A DNA stretch of 14,033 nt from Treponema sp. (GCA_009786715.1 WQRN01000040.1:1-14033), one strand, 5' to 3'; positions 6,285 to 12,645 are shown, counted from the first letter of the stretch. Numbers and translations: made by a program. The notes: generated from the letters alone by a model not told the origin.

Positions 6285-6440
6285 ATGAACGGTAAACTTT
6301 TATTCGGATTATTCTTTTTACTAATTTTAGGAAACGCATTTGGTCAAACATTTGACCTAGCGTTGAATTCTGTTGCAGCGTGCAAGGCTGCGCCGGGTTG
6401 GAGTACTTACGCAAATAGGATTTTCGCGATAACATCATGA
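6285..6440 (+). CDS. Small secreted or membrane peptide, 51 aa, unknown function
   Basis: Seen: an ATG at 6285 follows a strong GGAGG site 4 nt upstream. The 51 codons begin MNGKLLFGLFFLLILGNAFG, a clean signal peptide with a likely cleavage site after NAFG, and continue QTFDLALNSVAACKAAPGWS to ITS and a TGA. The mature peptide would be about 31 residues with one Cys. It starts 23 bp after the lipoprotein gene, so the two are probably co-transcribed. I do not recognise the family. It is either a real small exported factor or the 5' end of a longer gene cut by a frameshift. No convincing continuation was found in the other frames before the SPOR gene. Confidence 0.5.
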   Translation: MNGKLLFGLFFLLILGNAFGQTFDLALNSVAACKAAPGWSTYANRIFAITS

Positions 6441-6465
6441 GCCATGCGTTATATGATATTATCGC
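6426..6465 (+). other. Imperfect hairpin at the end of the small secreted peptide gene
   Basis: Seen: arms 6426-6438 (GCGATAACATCAT) and 6453-6465 (ATGATATTATCGC) pair at 12 of 13 positions around a 14-nt loop. The left arm includes the last codons of the small gene. No U-run follows, so it is not a standard intrinsic terminator. It may stabilise or attenuate the mRNA before the SPOR gene. Confidence 0.4.
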
Positions 6466-6531
6466 CATGTATTATTGGCGGATTCTATAAACCAATTTTG
6501 AAGGAGTTTAAGAAATGAAAAGGAGTATTGT

Positions 6532-7173
6532 ATGAAAAAATTGCTTTTGGTTCTTATATTTTTTAGTTTAACATTCTCTGTTTTTTCATACGAGCAGATA
6601 GGCAATAGATTAAAATATGAAGTTGGAATCAACCAAATATTGATAAAAGATGTTTATGATAGCAAAAGTATAAGTATTCGTTTTCAACAAGAAATGAATT
6701 ATACTTTTCACATTTATAATAATTATACTCATATAGGGACAGCTAATATTCATTCAAATGATTTTACGCCTTTTATGGCTCAACTTATTACTTCATGGAG
6801 TTTAAGAAATGGCGGAAACGATGAATGGAGGCAGAATGCTGCATTAATAGCAAATAAAATTGCTAGTTATATAAGAGAGCAATATCCACTACCTAATGGA
6901 CGCCAACCTCCAGGTATTCAATTAATTAGAAATTTCCAACCCGGTATGTTTTACGTTCAAATCGGAGCATACTCCAATTTGGCAACAGCAAATTCTGAAA
7001 TCGCAAAAGTAGACAGTAATCTTCCCAGAGCCATTATGCAGGTTACAGTAAATATTCGCGGTATGAATATAAATGTTAACAAGGTTTTAATAGGACCGTT
7101 AGATAACGCTCAAAGCGTATCTGTTTTACAAAGGTACAGATTATATTACAGTGAGGCGTTTATCCATATATAG
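6532..7173 (+). CDS. Secreted SPOR-domain protein, 213 aa
   Basis: Seen: an N-terminal signal peptide, MKKLLLVLIFFSLTFSVFS, with likely cleavage near residue 19 and no lipobox Cys. A middle region of about 115 residues (aromatic and Asn-rich strands, then a helix WRQNAALIANKIASYI) has no family I recognise. The C-terminal 75 residues (GMFYVQIGAYSNLATANSEIA ... VNKVLIGPL ... VLQRYRLYYSEAFI) match the SPOR fold. Established: SPOR domains bind peptidoglycan glycan strands lacking stem peptides, often at division sites. AAGGAG lies about 7 nt before the ATG. The start overlaps the TGA of a six-codon ORF (6515-6535) with its own AAGGAG, so translation may be coupled. It is probably co-transcribed with the lipoprotein and small peptide genes, which suggests a cell-envelope role. 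Confidence 0.85.
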   Translation: MKKLLLVLIFFSLTFSVFSYEQIGNRLKYEVGINQILIKDVYDSKSISIRFQQEMNYTFHIYNNYTHIGTANIHSNDFTPFMAQLITSWSLRNGGNDEWRQNAALIANKIASYIREQYPLPNGRQPPGIQLIRNFQPGMFYVQIGAYSNLATANSEIAKVDSNLPRAIMQVTVNIRGMNINVNKVLIGPLDNAQSVSVLQRYRLYYSEAFIHI

Positions 7174-7385
7174 GAGATAAGTGAAAAAAAGAAATAAATA
7201 TTTAATCTAAAGAGAGAATATGAATTTTTTAAGGAAGAGAAAATTTATCTGAAAGAACAGTCACATTCCAAAACGCACAGAACTTGAAAAACCCAAACCA
7301 ATAGACAATGCTTATTTATGGGGAAATTTTGTGAAGGTGTCGTAAGAAAAGATAAGGAAACTGTTACAAATTGTAATCAGTGAAT
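7174..7385. other. Intergenic region between the SPOR gene and the 90-aa gene; probable gene debris
   Basis: Seen: two short starts with ribosome sites that stop at once (GTG near 7181 after AGGAG; ATG near 7219 after GAGAG). A frame near 7265-7340 reads as ordinary protein but has no start. A frame from 7319 ends KETVTNCNQ, echoing the QTVTNCH of the BRO-N gene at 7836. TTACAAATTGTAA (7364-7376) is a 13-bp palindrome. No intact gene, RNA or terminator was recognised. The simplest reading is decayed coding sequence. Confidence 0.45.
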
Positions 7386-7658
7386 TCAAGCAGAAACGCC
7401 TGCGACAATTTTCTCATGAACCATCTCACCAAGAATTTGCATCGGCATTTTATTTGTTGCAATAGCGCGGGTTATAATATAATCCGCACTTGCGCGATCC
7501 AGTGCGTCAAGTAATTCTCTTTGACGGGTAAATATACCATCCTTATCTTGTTTTAATATTATATCCGCATTGGTAATTTCTTCATCTAAAGCAAACGCTT
7601 CTTCTTCTGTCATTTTATACTTAAACGCAGCTTTATTGAATTCAATATTCGGAAACAT
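7386..7658 (-). CDS. Small helical protein of unknown function, 90 aa
   Basis: Seen: 90 residues, acidic and alpha-helical in pattern, with no signal peptide, membrane segment or Cys. Notable parts are MTEEEAFALDEEITNADIIL, then RQRELLDALDRASADYII and a C-terminal MPMQILGEMVHEKIVAGVSA. I do not recognise a family. The gene looks real because it has a strong promoter (TTGTTT-17-TATAAT) ending 5 nt before the ATG and a frame covering almost all the space available. No Shine-Dalgarno site is present, implying leaderless translation. It is convergent with the SPOR gene and divergent from the BRO-N remnant. Size and helical character would fit an antitoxin or small regulatory protein, but nothing in the sequence shows this. 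Confidence 0.6.
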   Translation of the reverse strand: MFPNIEFNKAAFKYKMTEEEAFALDEEITNADIILKQDKDGIFTRQRELLDALDRASADYIITRAIATNKMPMQILGEMVHEKIVAGVSA

Positions 7659-7663
7659 TATTA

Positions 7664-7692
7664 ATTATAACACACAGCATTATTAAAAACAA
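7664..7692 (-). promoter_or_regulatory. Promoter of the 90-aa gene, leaderless layout
   Basis: Seen on the minus strand: TTGTTT (7692-7687), a 17-bp spacer, then a perfect TATAAT (7669-7664), then TAATA and the ATG at 7658. The predicted start point falls at the ATG. Confidence 0.7.
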
Positions 7693-7774
7693 CTTATCTT
7701 TTTATTCCATGCACTAAGAATATCTAAAACAGCCAGTTAGCATTCGTTCGTGATAAAATCCTTCTCTTTCCTCC

Positions 7775-7803
7775 TTTACAAATCCAACCAAACTCTATAT
7801 ACT
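7775..7803 (+). promoter_or_regulatory. Promoter of the BRO-N-type gene
   Basis: Seen: TTTACA (7775-7780), a 17-bp spacer, then TATACT (7798-7803). The leader would be about 26 nt and carries an AAAGGAG site 7 nt before the ATG at 7836, a conventional layout in contrast to the leaderless genes nearby. Confidence 0.65.
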
Positions 7804-7835
7804 TAACATATGTTTACAAGCCAAAGGAGAAAAAC

Positions 7836-8165
7836 ATGGATAAATCAATAAGCAAAGCAAAACTCTTTAACGGAGTACAAGTCCGTCATATATGGGATGA
7901 AGAAGCCGAAAAATGGTGGTGGTCAATTATTGATATTGTAGCAATATTGACTGAGCAACAAGACGATTTAAAAGCGCGAAAATACTGGAATAAACTCAAG
8001 CAACGTCTAAATGAAGAAAGGAATCAAACGGTGACAAATTGTCACCTGTTGAAATTACCAGCCCAAGACGGCAAAATGCGCTTTACTGATGTCGCCGATA
8101 CCGAACAAATCTTGCGCCTTATACAGTCTATACCAATAATGTTTAACATTATTCTATCACGCTGA
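7836..8165 (+). pseudogene. BRO-N domain (phage antirepressor-type) gene, C-terminally truncated, 109 aa
   Basis: Seen: a good BRO-N start, with KLFNGVQVRHIWDEEAEKWWWSIIDIVAILTEQ, then a KYWNKLKQRLNEE helix, TVTNCHLLKLPAQDGKMRFTDVADTEQILRLIQSIP. Homology appears to stop after RLIQSIP near 8133, followed by IMFNIILSR and a TGA. Established: relatives with this N-terminus usually run to about 250-300 residues with a C-terminal part after QSIP. Promoter and ribosome site are intact, so the fragment may still be made. The 3' end overlaps the convergent mntA stop by 9 bp, so the truncation probably arose when the right-hand DNA was joined here. A short AT hairpin (8135-8153) lies at the junction. 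BRO-N proteins bind DNA and occur in phages and mobile elements. Confidence 0.75.
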
Positions 8166-8462
8166 GTACAAAACCTTCCCCACCCTATCGATGTGAGCTT
8201 TTAAATCGGAATTGGAAAGCATATCATATATTGAAACATCAACAAAATATGGGATAGTTGAATCATCAAAATCGTTTGCAATATGAAGAAGATCATTGTG
8301 AGAAAAATTGTTATCTGTTTTTAATGTAATATCTATATCAGAACCAATACGAAAATTTCCTTTTGCTCTGCTGCCGTAAATAATAACCTGTTTTATTCCG
8401 AGGTATTTACTAAAAATTGAATAAAGGGTATTTACTGTTCTCTCTGACAATCCATTTCCCAT
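8157..8462 (-). CDS. mntA: MntA-type minimal nucleotidyltransferase, antitoxin of a HepT-MntA (type VII TA) pair, 101 aa
   Basis: Seen: the nucleotidyltransferase motif GSRAKGNFRIGSDIDI at about residues 30-45, which satisfies GSX10DXD, in a protein of the right length (101). A later Asp in YFVDVSIYD is the probable third metal ligand. It begins 3 bp after the hepT stop, with only a partial GGAA ribosome site, suggesting translational coupling. Established: in HepT-MntA pairs MntA AMPylates a Tyr of the HEPN RNase HepT and silences it. All motif residues look intact, so the pair is probably active. Its stop overlaps the truncated BRO-N gene read from the other strand. It could be called by the older name HI0073-like nucleotidyltransferase. 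Confidence 0.9.
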   Translation of the reverse strand: MGNGLSERTVNTLYSIFSKYLGIKQVIIYGSRAKGNFRIGSDIDITLKTDNNFSHNDLLHIANDFDDSTIPYFVDVSIYDMLSNSDLKAHIDRVGKVLYSA

Positions 8463-8465
8463 AAA

Positions 8466-8873
8466 TTATTCCATAGTATTCATTTTTTCTTCCAGCTTGT
8501 TAAACATATTAAAATATTTATTTTTAATTGCTTTGAATATTTTATCTGCAGTTTCTTCATCGTAAGTATGGGATGCAAGATTTCGATCTTCAACCATATC
8601 CATCCAGTCATCTCCATCTTCAATAACCCCTTTATTAAAGGCCTGTCGAATAGCGTTTTTACTGCCAATGATACCTATTATTCCCTGTTCTTCAAGGTAA
8701 TCCTTCATTACATTCCAGGCAAGCTCAAAAGTGAATTCAAACCCCTGTATTACTCCTTGTTTTTCAAGATCAGACAATTCTCTTTGTTCTGAAAGTTCAA
8801 CAGCCTTTTTTATAGTTACAAGAGCTTTTTTATAGTTTTGAAAACGTTGTTTCCAGCGGATATCTTCATTCAT
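8466..8873 (-). CDS. hepT: HepT-type HEPN toxin (HI0074-like), 135 aa
   Basis: Seen: an all-helical HI0074-like protein with KALVTIKKAVELSE, QGVIQGFEFTFELAWNVMKDYL, and the motif RNLASHTY (R97, H102, Y104), which matches RX4HXY of HepT toxins exactly. The frame opens with a TTG at 8891, but the ATG at 8873 is preferred because GAGG lies 7 nt before it and family members start there. The ATG is 4 bp after the serS stop, with the ribosome site inside the serS 3' end, so it is probably expressed from the serS transcript. Established: HepT cleaves RNA through Arg/His and is silenced by AMPylation of the Tyr. The toxin precedes the antitoxin here. Confidence 0.9.
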   Translation of the reverse strand: MNEDIRWKQRFQNYKKALVTIKKAVELSEQRELSDLEKQGVIQGFEFTFELAWNVMKDYLEEQGIIGIIGSKNAIRQAFNKGVIEDGDDWMDMVEDRNLASHTYDEETADKIFKAIKNKYFNMFNKLEEKMNTME

Positions 8874-8877
8874 ATTG

Positions 8878-10152
8878 CTACCTCTTCCCAATCACGTCAA
8901 ACCCGACATAGGGAACCAGCGCGCGCGGGATGCGGACTGTGCCGTCTGCCTGTTGATTATTCTCCAGAATGGCGATGATGGCGCGCGAAATGGCGATTGC
9001 TGTTCCGTTAAGCATGTGGACAAATTTATTTTTGCCGTCTGTGTCTTTGAAACGGATGTTTAATCTGCGCGCTTGATAATCTGTACAGTTAGATGTCGAG
9101 GTAACTTCGCCCCACTCGCCGTTGTTGCGTCCGGGCATCCATGCTTCGAGATCCCACTTGCGGTACGCAGGGGCGCCAAGATCGCCTGTGCATGTGTCTA
9201 CAACACGGAACGGGATATTTAAACCTTCAAATATTTCTTCTTCTATCCCGCGCAGCTCTTCGTGGAATTTATCAGATTCTTCGGGGAGACAGTAAACAAA
9301 CATTTCAAGTTTGGTAAACTGATGAACGCGGTATAACCCTTTGGAGAATTGCCCTGCCGCTCCCGCTTCGCGCCTAAAACAATGGGAAAGACCTGCCATG
9401 CGAAGAGGCAATTTTTCACGCGGCAGAATCATGTTGGAATAATAACCGCCCAAAGTGATTTCTGCGGTTCCAACAAGGCAGGCGTCTTCGCCTTCCAGAG
9501 TATAAACATTTGATTCCGCTCCGCGCGGATTAAAGCCGATGCCTTCAAGGATTTCCTCACGCGCTATGTCTGGAGTAATAAAAGGAGTAAAACCTTTTTT
9601 TTGCAGAATATCAAGCGCGTAACGGATTAGACCAAGTTCAAGATACACGCCTTCGTTTTTAAGATAGTAAAATTTGGTGCCGGATACTTTTGTGCCTGAA
9701 TCAAAATCAATAATATCGAGGTCTTGCCCAAGTTTTACATGGTCGGCAGGTTCAAAATCGAATGTCGGAATTTTACCGGATTTTTTTACTTCAAGGTTAT
9801 CCTTATCTTCTTTGCCGACAGGTGCGTCAGGATGAGCCATATTCGGTATCTTCCGCGCTTCGGTTAAAAGTTCCGCTTCGACAGAGGCTAGTTCAGTCTC
9901 CGCAGCGGCGATTTCTTCTTTAAGTTTTTTACCTTCTTCGATTAACGCGGCTCGCGCGTCCTGCTCCATTTTGCCTTTCATGGCATCGGCATTGGCGTTG
10001 CGCTTCTGCTGCAAAGCCTGAAGGTTTGTGGTGAGTTCTGTTCTTTTATTGTAAAGACGAGCTACTGCTTCGGCATCAGCTTTCATAAATCGGTCTGCGA
10101 TATTCGCCATAACCGCCTGCAGATTTTCTGCGATAAATTTGTGATCTAACAT
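8878..10152 (-). CDS. serS: Seryl-tRNA synthetase, 424 aa
   Basis: Seen: a complete class II synthetase of normal length. Residues about 28-100 form the long antiparallel coiled-coil arm that grips the tRNA variable arm. The Ser/ATP site includes TAEITLGG (229-236), motif 2 SHCFRREAGAAGQFSKGLYRVHQF (about 256-279), EVTSTSNCTDYQARR (349-363) and motif 3 with NGTAIAISR then IPRALVPY (about 382-414). It charges tRNA-Ser, and tRNA-Sec if present. The ATG at 10152 has no Shine-Dalgarno site; the upstream bases are CTCCTC, the wrong strand sense. A TATACT box ends 6 nt before it, so a leaderless mRNA is likely. The gene sits between a restriction endonuclease gene 41 bp upstream and hepT-mntA directly downstream. 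Confidence 0.98.
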   Translation of the reverse strand: MLDHKFIAENLQAVMANIADRFMKADAEAVARLYNKRTELTTNLQALQQKRNANADAMKGKMEQDARAALIEEGKKLKEEIAAAETELASVEAELLTEARKIPNMAHPDAPVGKEDKDNLEVKKSGKIPTFDFEPADHVKLGQDLDIIDFDSGTKVSGTKFYYLKNEGVYLELGLIRYALDILQKKGFTPFITPDIAREEILEGIGFNPRGAESNVYTLEGEDACLVGTAEITLGGYYSNMILPREKLPLRMAGLSHCFRREAGAAGQFSKGLYRVHQFTKLEMFVYCLPEESDKFHEELRGIEEEIFEGLNIPFRVVDTCTGDLGAPAYRKWDLEAWMPGRNNGEWGEVTSTSNCTDYQARRLNIRFKDTDGKNKFVHMLNGTAIAISRAIIAILENNQQADGTVRIPRALVPYVGFDVIGKR

Positions 10153-10158
10153 ATGAGG

Positions 10159-10188
10159 AGTATATCATTTAATAGGAAATAATTACAA
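10159..10188 (-). promoter_or_regulatory. serS: serS promoter, leaderless layout
   Basis: Seen on the minus strand: TTGTAA (10188-10183), an 18-bp spacer, TATACT (10164-10159), then CCTCAT and the ATG at 10152. The whole promoter fits in the 41-bp gap after the restriction endonuclease stop. Confidence 0.6.
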
Positions 10189-10193
10189 GTACA

Positions 10194-11330
10194 TTAGTTT
10201 TTTAAATCGCTTTTATAGTATTCTTTAACTTCGGATACATTCAAATTGTAAAAAAACATTTTTGCAGCTATCGTTGGATTCAACTGTTCAATATTATTTA
10301 ATTTGAATTTTATATCTCCGTTAGGTTCTTTTTTGCAATATTGTTTTCTTACAAAAAATAAAGATGTGATTTTATAACCTGTAGAACCGCTGCCGCCTCT
10401 TGGCTTGCGTTCTTCCAATTTATCAGGATTGAAATATACATATTCCCCGCTCACGTTTCCGCCATACTGTTTGATGAATCTTAGAAGTGCTTTAGGCGTC
10501 CATACCGAGTATGGATTCCTTCCCGCAGTTCTTATTTCACCCTGAAGAACAGCCCATCGATCAACCTGATTGGCAGGGAGCATTGTTAAATAATTACTTT
10601 TATCTTCTGTACATATAACATCTGCAAATTTTTTAGATGTATAATTTTCAGTTACCGCTATCCTGATACTTTCCGGTGAAAAATTATTTTCGTTATGTCC
10701 GCGTTTTTCAAAAACATTAAATCCAATATGTTGTTTCATCATTTCAGTAAATTGCGGATATCTTTGTTTAAAATCATCTGTAAGTATCAACTTTCCATCC
10801 TCGCCGTATTTAGGCAAATCAGGCTCTGAAGTCTTTGCGCCTGCTTCTTTAAATTCTATGGTATAAACATCATTATCCAAAACCGAGATAAGCGCGCTAT
10901 CAACCCCAATACAACCGCCGGCTTGAATTAACATACGGCTTTTCTCGTTGTTACTGTAGATATACCGCGGAACAAGATTATAAGAGTTTAATAGACTGCT
11001 AATAGAATCAGAGACAAAAGAAGGATTGTGAGTATAATCTGTAAAATTACAAAGGTTTAAGATATTAGCAAGAGTTTGCGCATATGCACATTCACTAAAC
11101 ACAGCAGATTGCAAATTTTGATCATTAGTCTGAGCTTTCTGTATCTCGGCAAAAGCGGCAGGACATATTTTAACAAGGTTACTTACAATCTTTTCTCCGT
11201 TTTTAAATTTTTTCCATATATCCATCCTTTCATTCTTGGAAAGGACAACTTGTTTAAATGAGATATTATAAAACTCTCCCATAACTTCTTTTTGCTTTTT
11301 TGTTAAAGGTATTCTATTTTTATCTTTCAT
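10194..11330 (-). CDS. Probable type II restriction endonuclease, 378 aa
   Basis: Seen: a soluble 378-residue protein with no signal peptide. A PD-(D/E)xK-like core is visible at GVDSALISVLDNDVYTIEFKEAG: Asp144, then Glu159-x-Lys161 after a hydrophobic strand. TSEPDLPKYGEDGKLI follows at once. A Gly/Ser loop (RGGSGSTGYK) and a Lys-rich C-terminus lie further on. I cannot name a specificity. The restriction call rests on this core, on the adjacent methyltransferase gene 75 bp upstream on the same strand, and on a familiar look to restriction endonucleases from Treponema and Clostridia. The start has only a weak AGAGAG site. It also overlaps a two-codon ORF (ATG-CCA-TGA at 11335-11327), which may hold down expression. 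Confidence 0.68.
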   Translation of the reverse strand: MKDKNRIPLTKKQKEVMGEFYNISFKQVVLSKNERMDIWKKFKNGEKIVSNLVKICPAAFAEIQKAQTNDQNLQSAVFSECAYAQTLANILNLCNFTDYTHNPSFVSDSISSLLNSYNLVPRYIYSNNEKSRMLIQAGGCIGVDSALISVLDNDVYTIEFKEAGAKTSEPDLPKYGEDGKLILTDDFKQRYPQFTEMMKQHIGFNVFEKRGHNENNFSPESIRIAVTENYTSKKFADVICTEDKSNYLTMLPANQVDRWAVLQGEIRTAGRNPYSVWTPKALLRFIKQYGGNVSGEYVYFNPDKLEERKPRGGSGSTGYKITSLFFVRKQYCKKEPNGDIKFKLNNIEQLNPTIAAKMFFYNLNVSEVKEYYKSDLKN

Positions 11331-11405
11331 GGCATGCTCTCTACCTTTCCTATTACTTTAATTTTTCTAATTATTAGATCAAAAATTATTTAAAGTGTTT
11401 AAATA

Positions 11406-12053
11406 TTACGCAAATGAAAACTGTGATTGTTGTATAGATTTTACACCGGTTATTTTTTCATTTGTTTCCACATGCGAGAAAACATAATCAGGGTTGCTAA
11501 TCTGCTTGATTTTATCTTGAATACTTATTCCGTCAATTCCATATCCTATAGCGTCCCACCCGGCAATTTTTTGCCGTGCAAATAATTCAATGCGGTTTAT
11601 ATCGCCGAAGAGCTGTACAATTTTATCCCGTACAATCGGAGGTTTTACGGAATGTCCTATCCTCTCGTGCATAACAATTTGCGGAACGGTTTTATCGACA
11701 GCTTTTATATGTCCGCGCATACCAAGCAGGCAAACTTCAATGTTTGATTTTGTATAGCTGCCCATTCCGGCAAGAGGCATACCATCTTTTTTTATTTTAA
11801 CCCATGAAAAAGCGCAAGTTTTATATTTGAATCCCCAAGCTTCCATTACTCTAATGCCGTCCGGTAAGGTCGGCATTGTAGTCCAAAGAAACAGGGCGCA
11901 ATTTTTATCCCGCAAAGATTTCACATCAATATCGCATATCTCCTCTGTGGACATTGTTTGATAGTGTTTTTCAGGAGCGAAATTACCGCCGTCTTTTCCT
12001 GTTCCCCATAAATATGCCCAAGGCGGATCAGCGTAAATTACTTGATATTTCAT
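11406..12053 (-). CDS. MT-A70-family adenine-N6 DNA methyltransferase, 215 aa
   Basis: Seen: catalytic DPPW at residues 9-12, right at the N-terminus. After it come the conserved CALFLWTT and a WGFKYKTCAFSWVK strand, KSNIEVCLLGMRG, HSVKPPIVRDKIVQLFG and, near the C-terminus, the SAM-side segment IELFARQKIAGWDAIG. This order (DPPW before the FAR segment) is the permuted layout of the MT-A70 family. Established: bacterial members methylate adenine N6 in DNA, often in restriction-modification systems or phages. Inference: it protects host DNA from the endonuclease encoded next. No target-recognition domain beyond the compact core is obvious. There is no Shine-Dalgarno site, and TTGATG-17-TAAAAT ends 8 nt before the ATG, so the mRNA is probably leaderless. 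Confidence 0.92.
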   Translation of the reverse strand: MKYQVIYADPPWAYLWGTGKDGGNFAPEKHYQTMSTEEICDIDVKSLRDKNCALFLWTTMPTLPDGIRVMEAWGFKYKTCAFSWVKIKKDGMPLAGMGSYTKSNIEVCLLGMRGHIKAVDKTVPQIVMHERIGHSVKPPIVRDKIVQLFGDINRIELFARQKIAGWDAIGYGIDGISIQDKIKQISNPDYVFSHVETNEKITGVKSIQQSQFSFA

Positions 12054-12061
12054 ACTTTAAT

Positions 12062-12090
12062 ATTTTATATAATTAATAAAATAACATCAA
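12062..12090 (-). promoter_or_regulatory. Promoter of the methyltransferase gene, leaderless layout
   Basis: Seen on the minus strand: TTGATG (12090-12085), a 17-bp spacer, TAAAAT (12067-12062), 8 nt, then ATG at 12053. The region is very AT-rich, so chance matches are possible. Confidence 0.5.
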
Positions 12091-12127
12091 GGGATAGAAC
12101 AATCGTATTAATGCCAACCTGTGCATT

Positions 12128-12613
12128 TTATTTTCCGCAGCAGTGTTTGTATTTCTTTCCGCTGCCGCAGGTGCAAGGATCGTTGCGTCCTGTTTTTGGA
12201 GAAGAGCGCACAATTGTTGTCGGAGATATACGTCCTTCAACATAAAGCCATTCGTCTTTTTCTTTTTTAAATTTTCCTGTTTCGTGATGTATGTCTCTTA
12301 AGCCGTCGCGTTCATAGGTGGCTTCAAACTCTACGGTTCCTTCTGTATCTGTAACGCCGCCTTTTTCTTTGGAGATGATTTTAAGCCCAATCCATTTTGA
12401 TTGTTCGCTCCAGTCGCGCGTCGATTTATAATCGATGTCATCCCTGCCGCGGTGTACGCAGGTGTTGATTATATAGTCGATCTCATGTTCAACGTAGGCG
12501 GAATAACGGCTGCGCATAAGCGCTTCGGCGGTTGGAGCTTTTTCCTTGCCGCGGATGTACTGTTCACAGCAAGCGGAATATTCACGGCCAGAGCCGCACG
12601 GACATTGTTTCAT
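12128..12613 (-). CDS. YchJ/UPF0225 protein with two SEC-C motifs, 161 aa
   Basis: Seen: an N-terminal Cys cluster [13 protein letters not shown] (residues 4-16) and a C-terminal one [13 protein letters not shown] (about 147-159) flank an NTF2-like middle with [21 protein letters not shown]. Each cluster is a SEC-C zinc motif of the type at the SecA C-terminus. A length of about 160 is normal for YchJ. The frame opens earlier at a TTG (12634), but the ATG at 12613 fits the family, where the motif follows the start at once. No Shine-Dalgarno site is present. An extended -10 element ends 6 nt before the ATG. The molecular role of YchJ is not established; SEC-C motifs bind zinc and can contact SecB or ribosomes in other proteins. 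Confidence 0.93.
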   Translation of the reverse strand: MKQCPCGSGREYSACCEQYIRGKEKAPTAEALMRSRYSAYVEHEIDYIINTCVHRGRDDIDYKSTRDWSEQSKWIGLKIISKEKGGVTDTEGTVEFEATYERDGLRDIHHETGKFKKEKDEWLYVEGRISPTTIVRSSPKTGRNDPCTCGSGKKYKHCCGK

Positions 12614-12619
12614 GGAGAA

Positions 12620-12628
12620 ATCATAGCA
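12620..12628 (-). promoter_or_regulatory. Extended -10 promoter of the YchJ gene, leaderless layout
   Basis: Seen on the minus strand: TGC-TATGAT (12628-12620), an extended -10 element, then TTCTCC and the ATG at 12613. No good -35 hexamer was found, as is common for extended -10 promoters. Confidence 0.45.
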
Positions 12629-12645
12629 TAACAAATATTTTAATT

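Noticed and set aside
6426..6465. Hairpin after the lipoprotein as the DGR cruciform that follows some variable regions
   Set aside because: It lies about 165 bp after the candidate variable region, too far and not GC-rich enough to match that element. It is kept only as a generic hairpin.
6049..6468. Minus-strand open frame of 139 codons over the end of the lipoprotein gene
   Set aside because: It overlaps the well-supported FGE-fold gene and the small secreted ORF, has no ribosome site and no recognisable domain. It is a shadow of the GC-rich C-terminal region.
8030..8046. 17-bp perfect palindrome GGTGACAAATTGTCACC inside the BRO-N gene
   Set aside because: It encodes the family-conserved TVTNCH segment, so codon constraint can explain it. 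It is not near a promoter.
8135..8153. AATAATGT-TTA-ACATTATT hairpin between convergent BRO-N and mntA genes, as a terminator
   Set aside because: The stem is almost pure A/T with no following T-run, so it would be too weak for an intrinsic terminator. It is noted only as a possible junction mark.
8889..8891. TTG start for hepT inside serS
   Set aside because: The ATG at 8873 has a GAGG site at good spacing and matches the usual start of the family.
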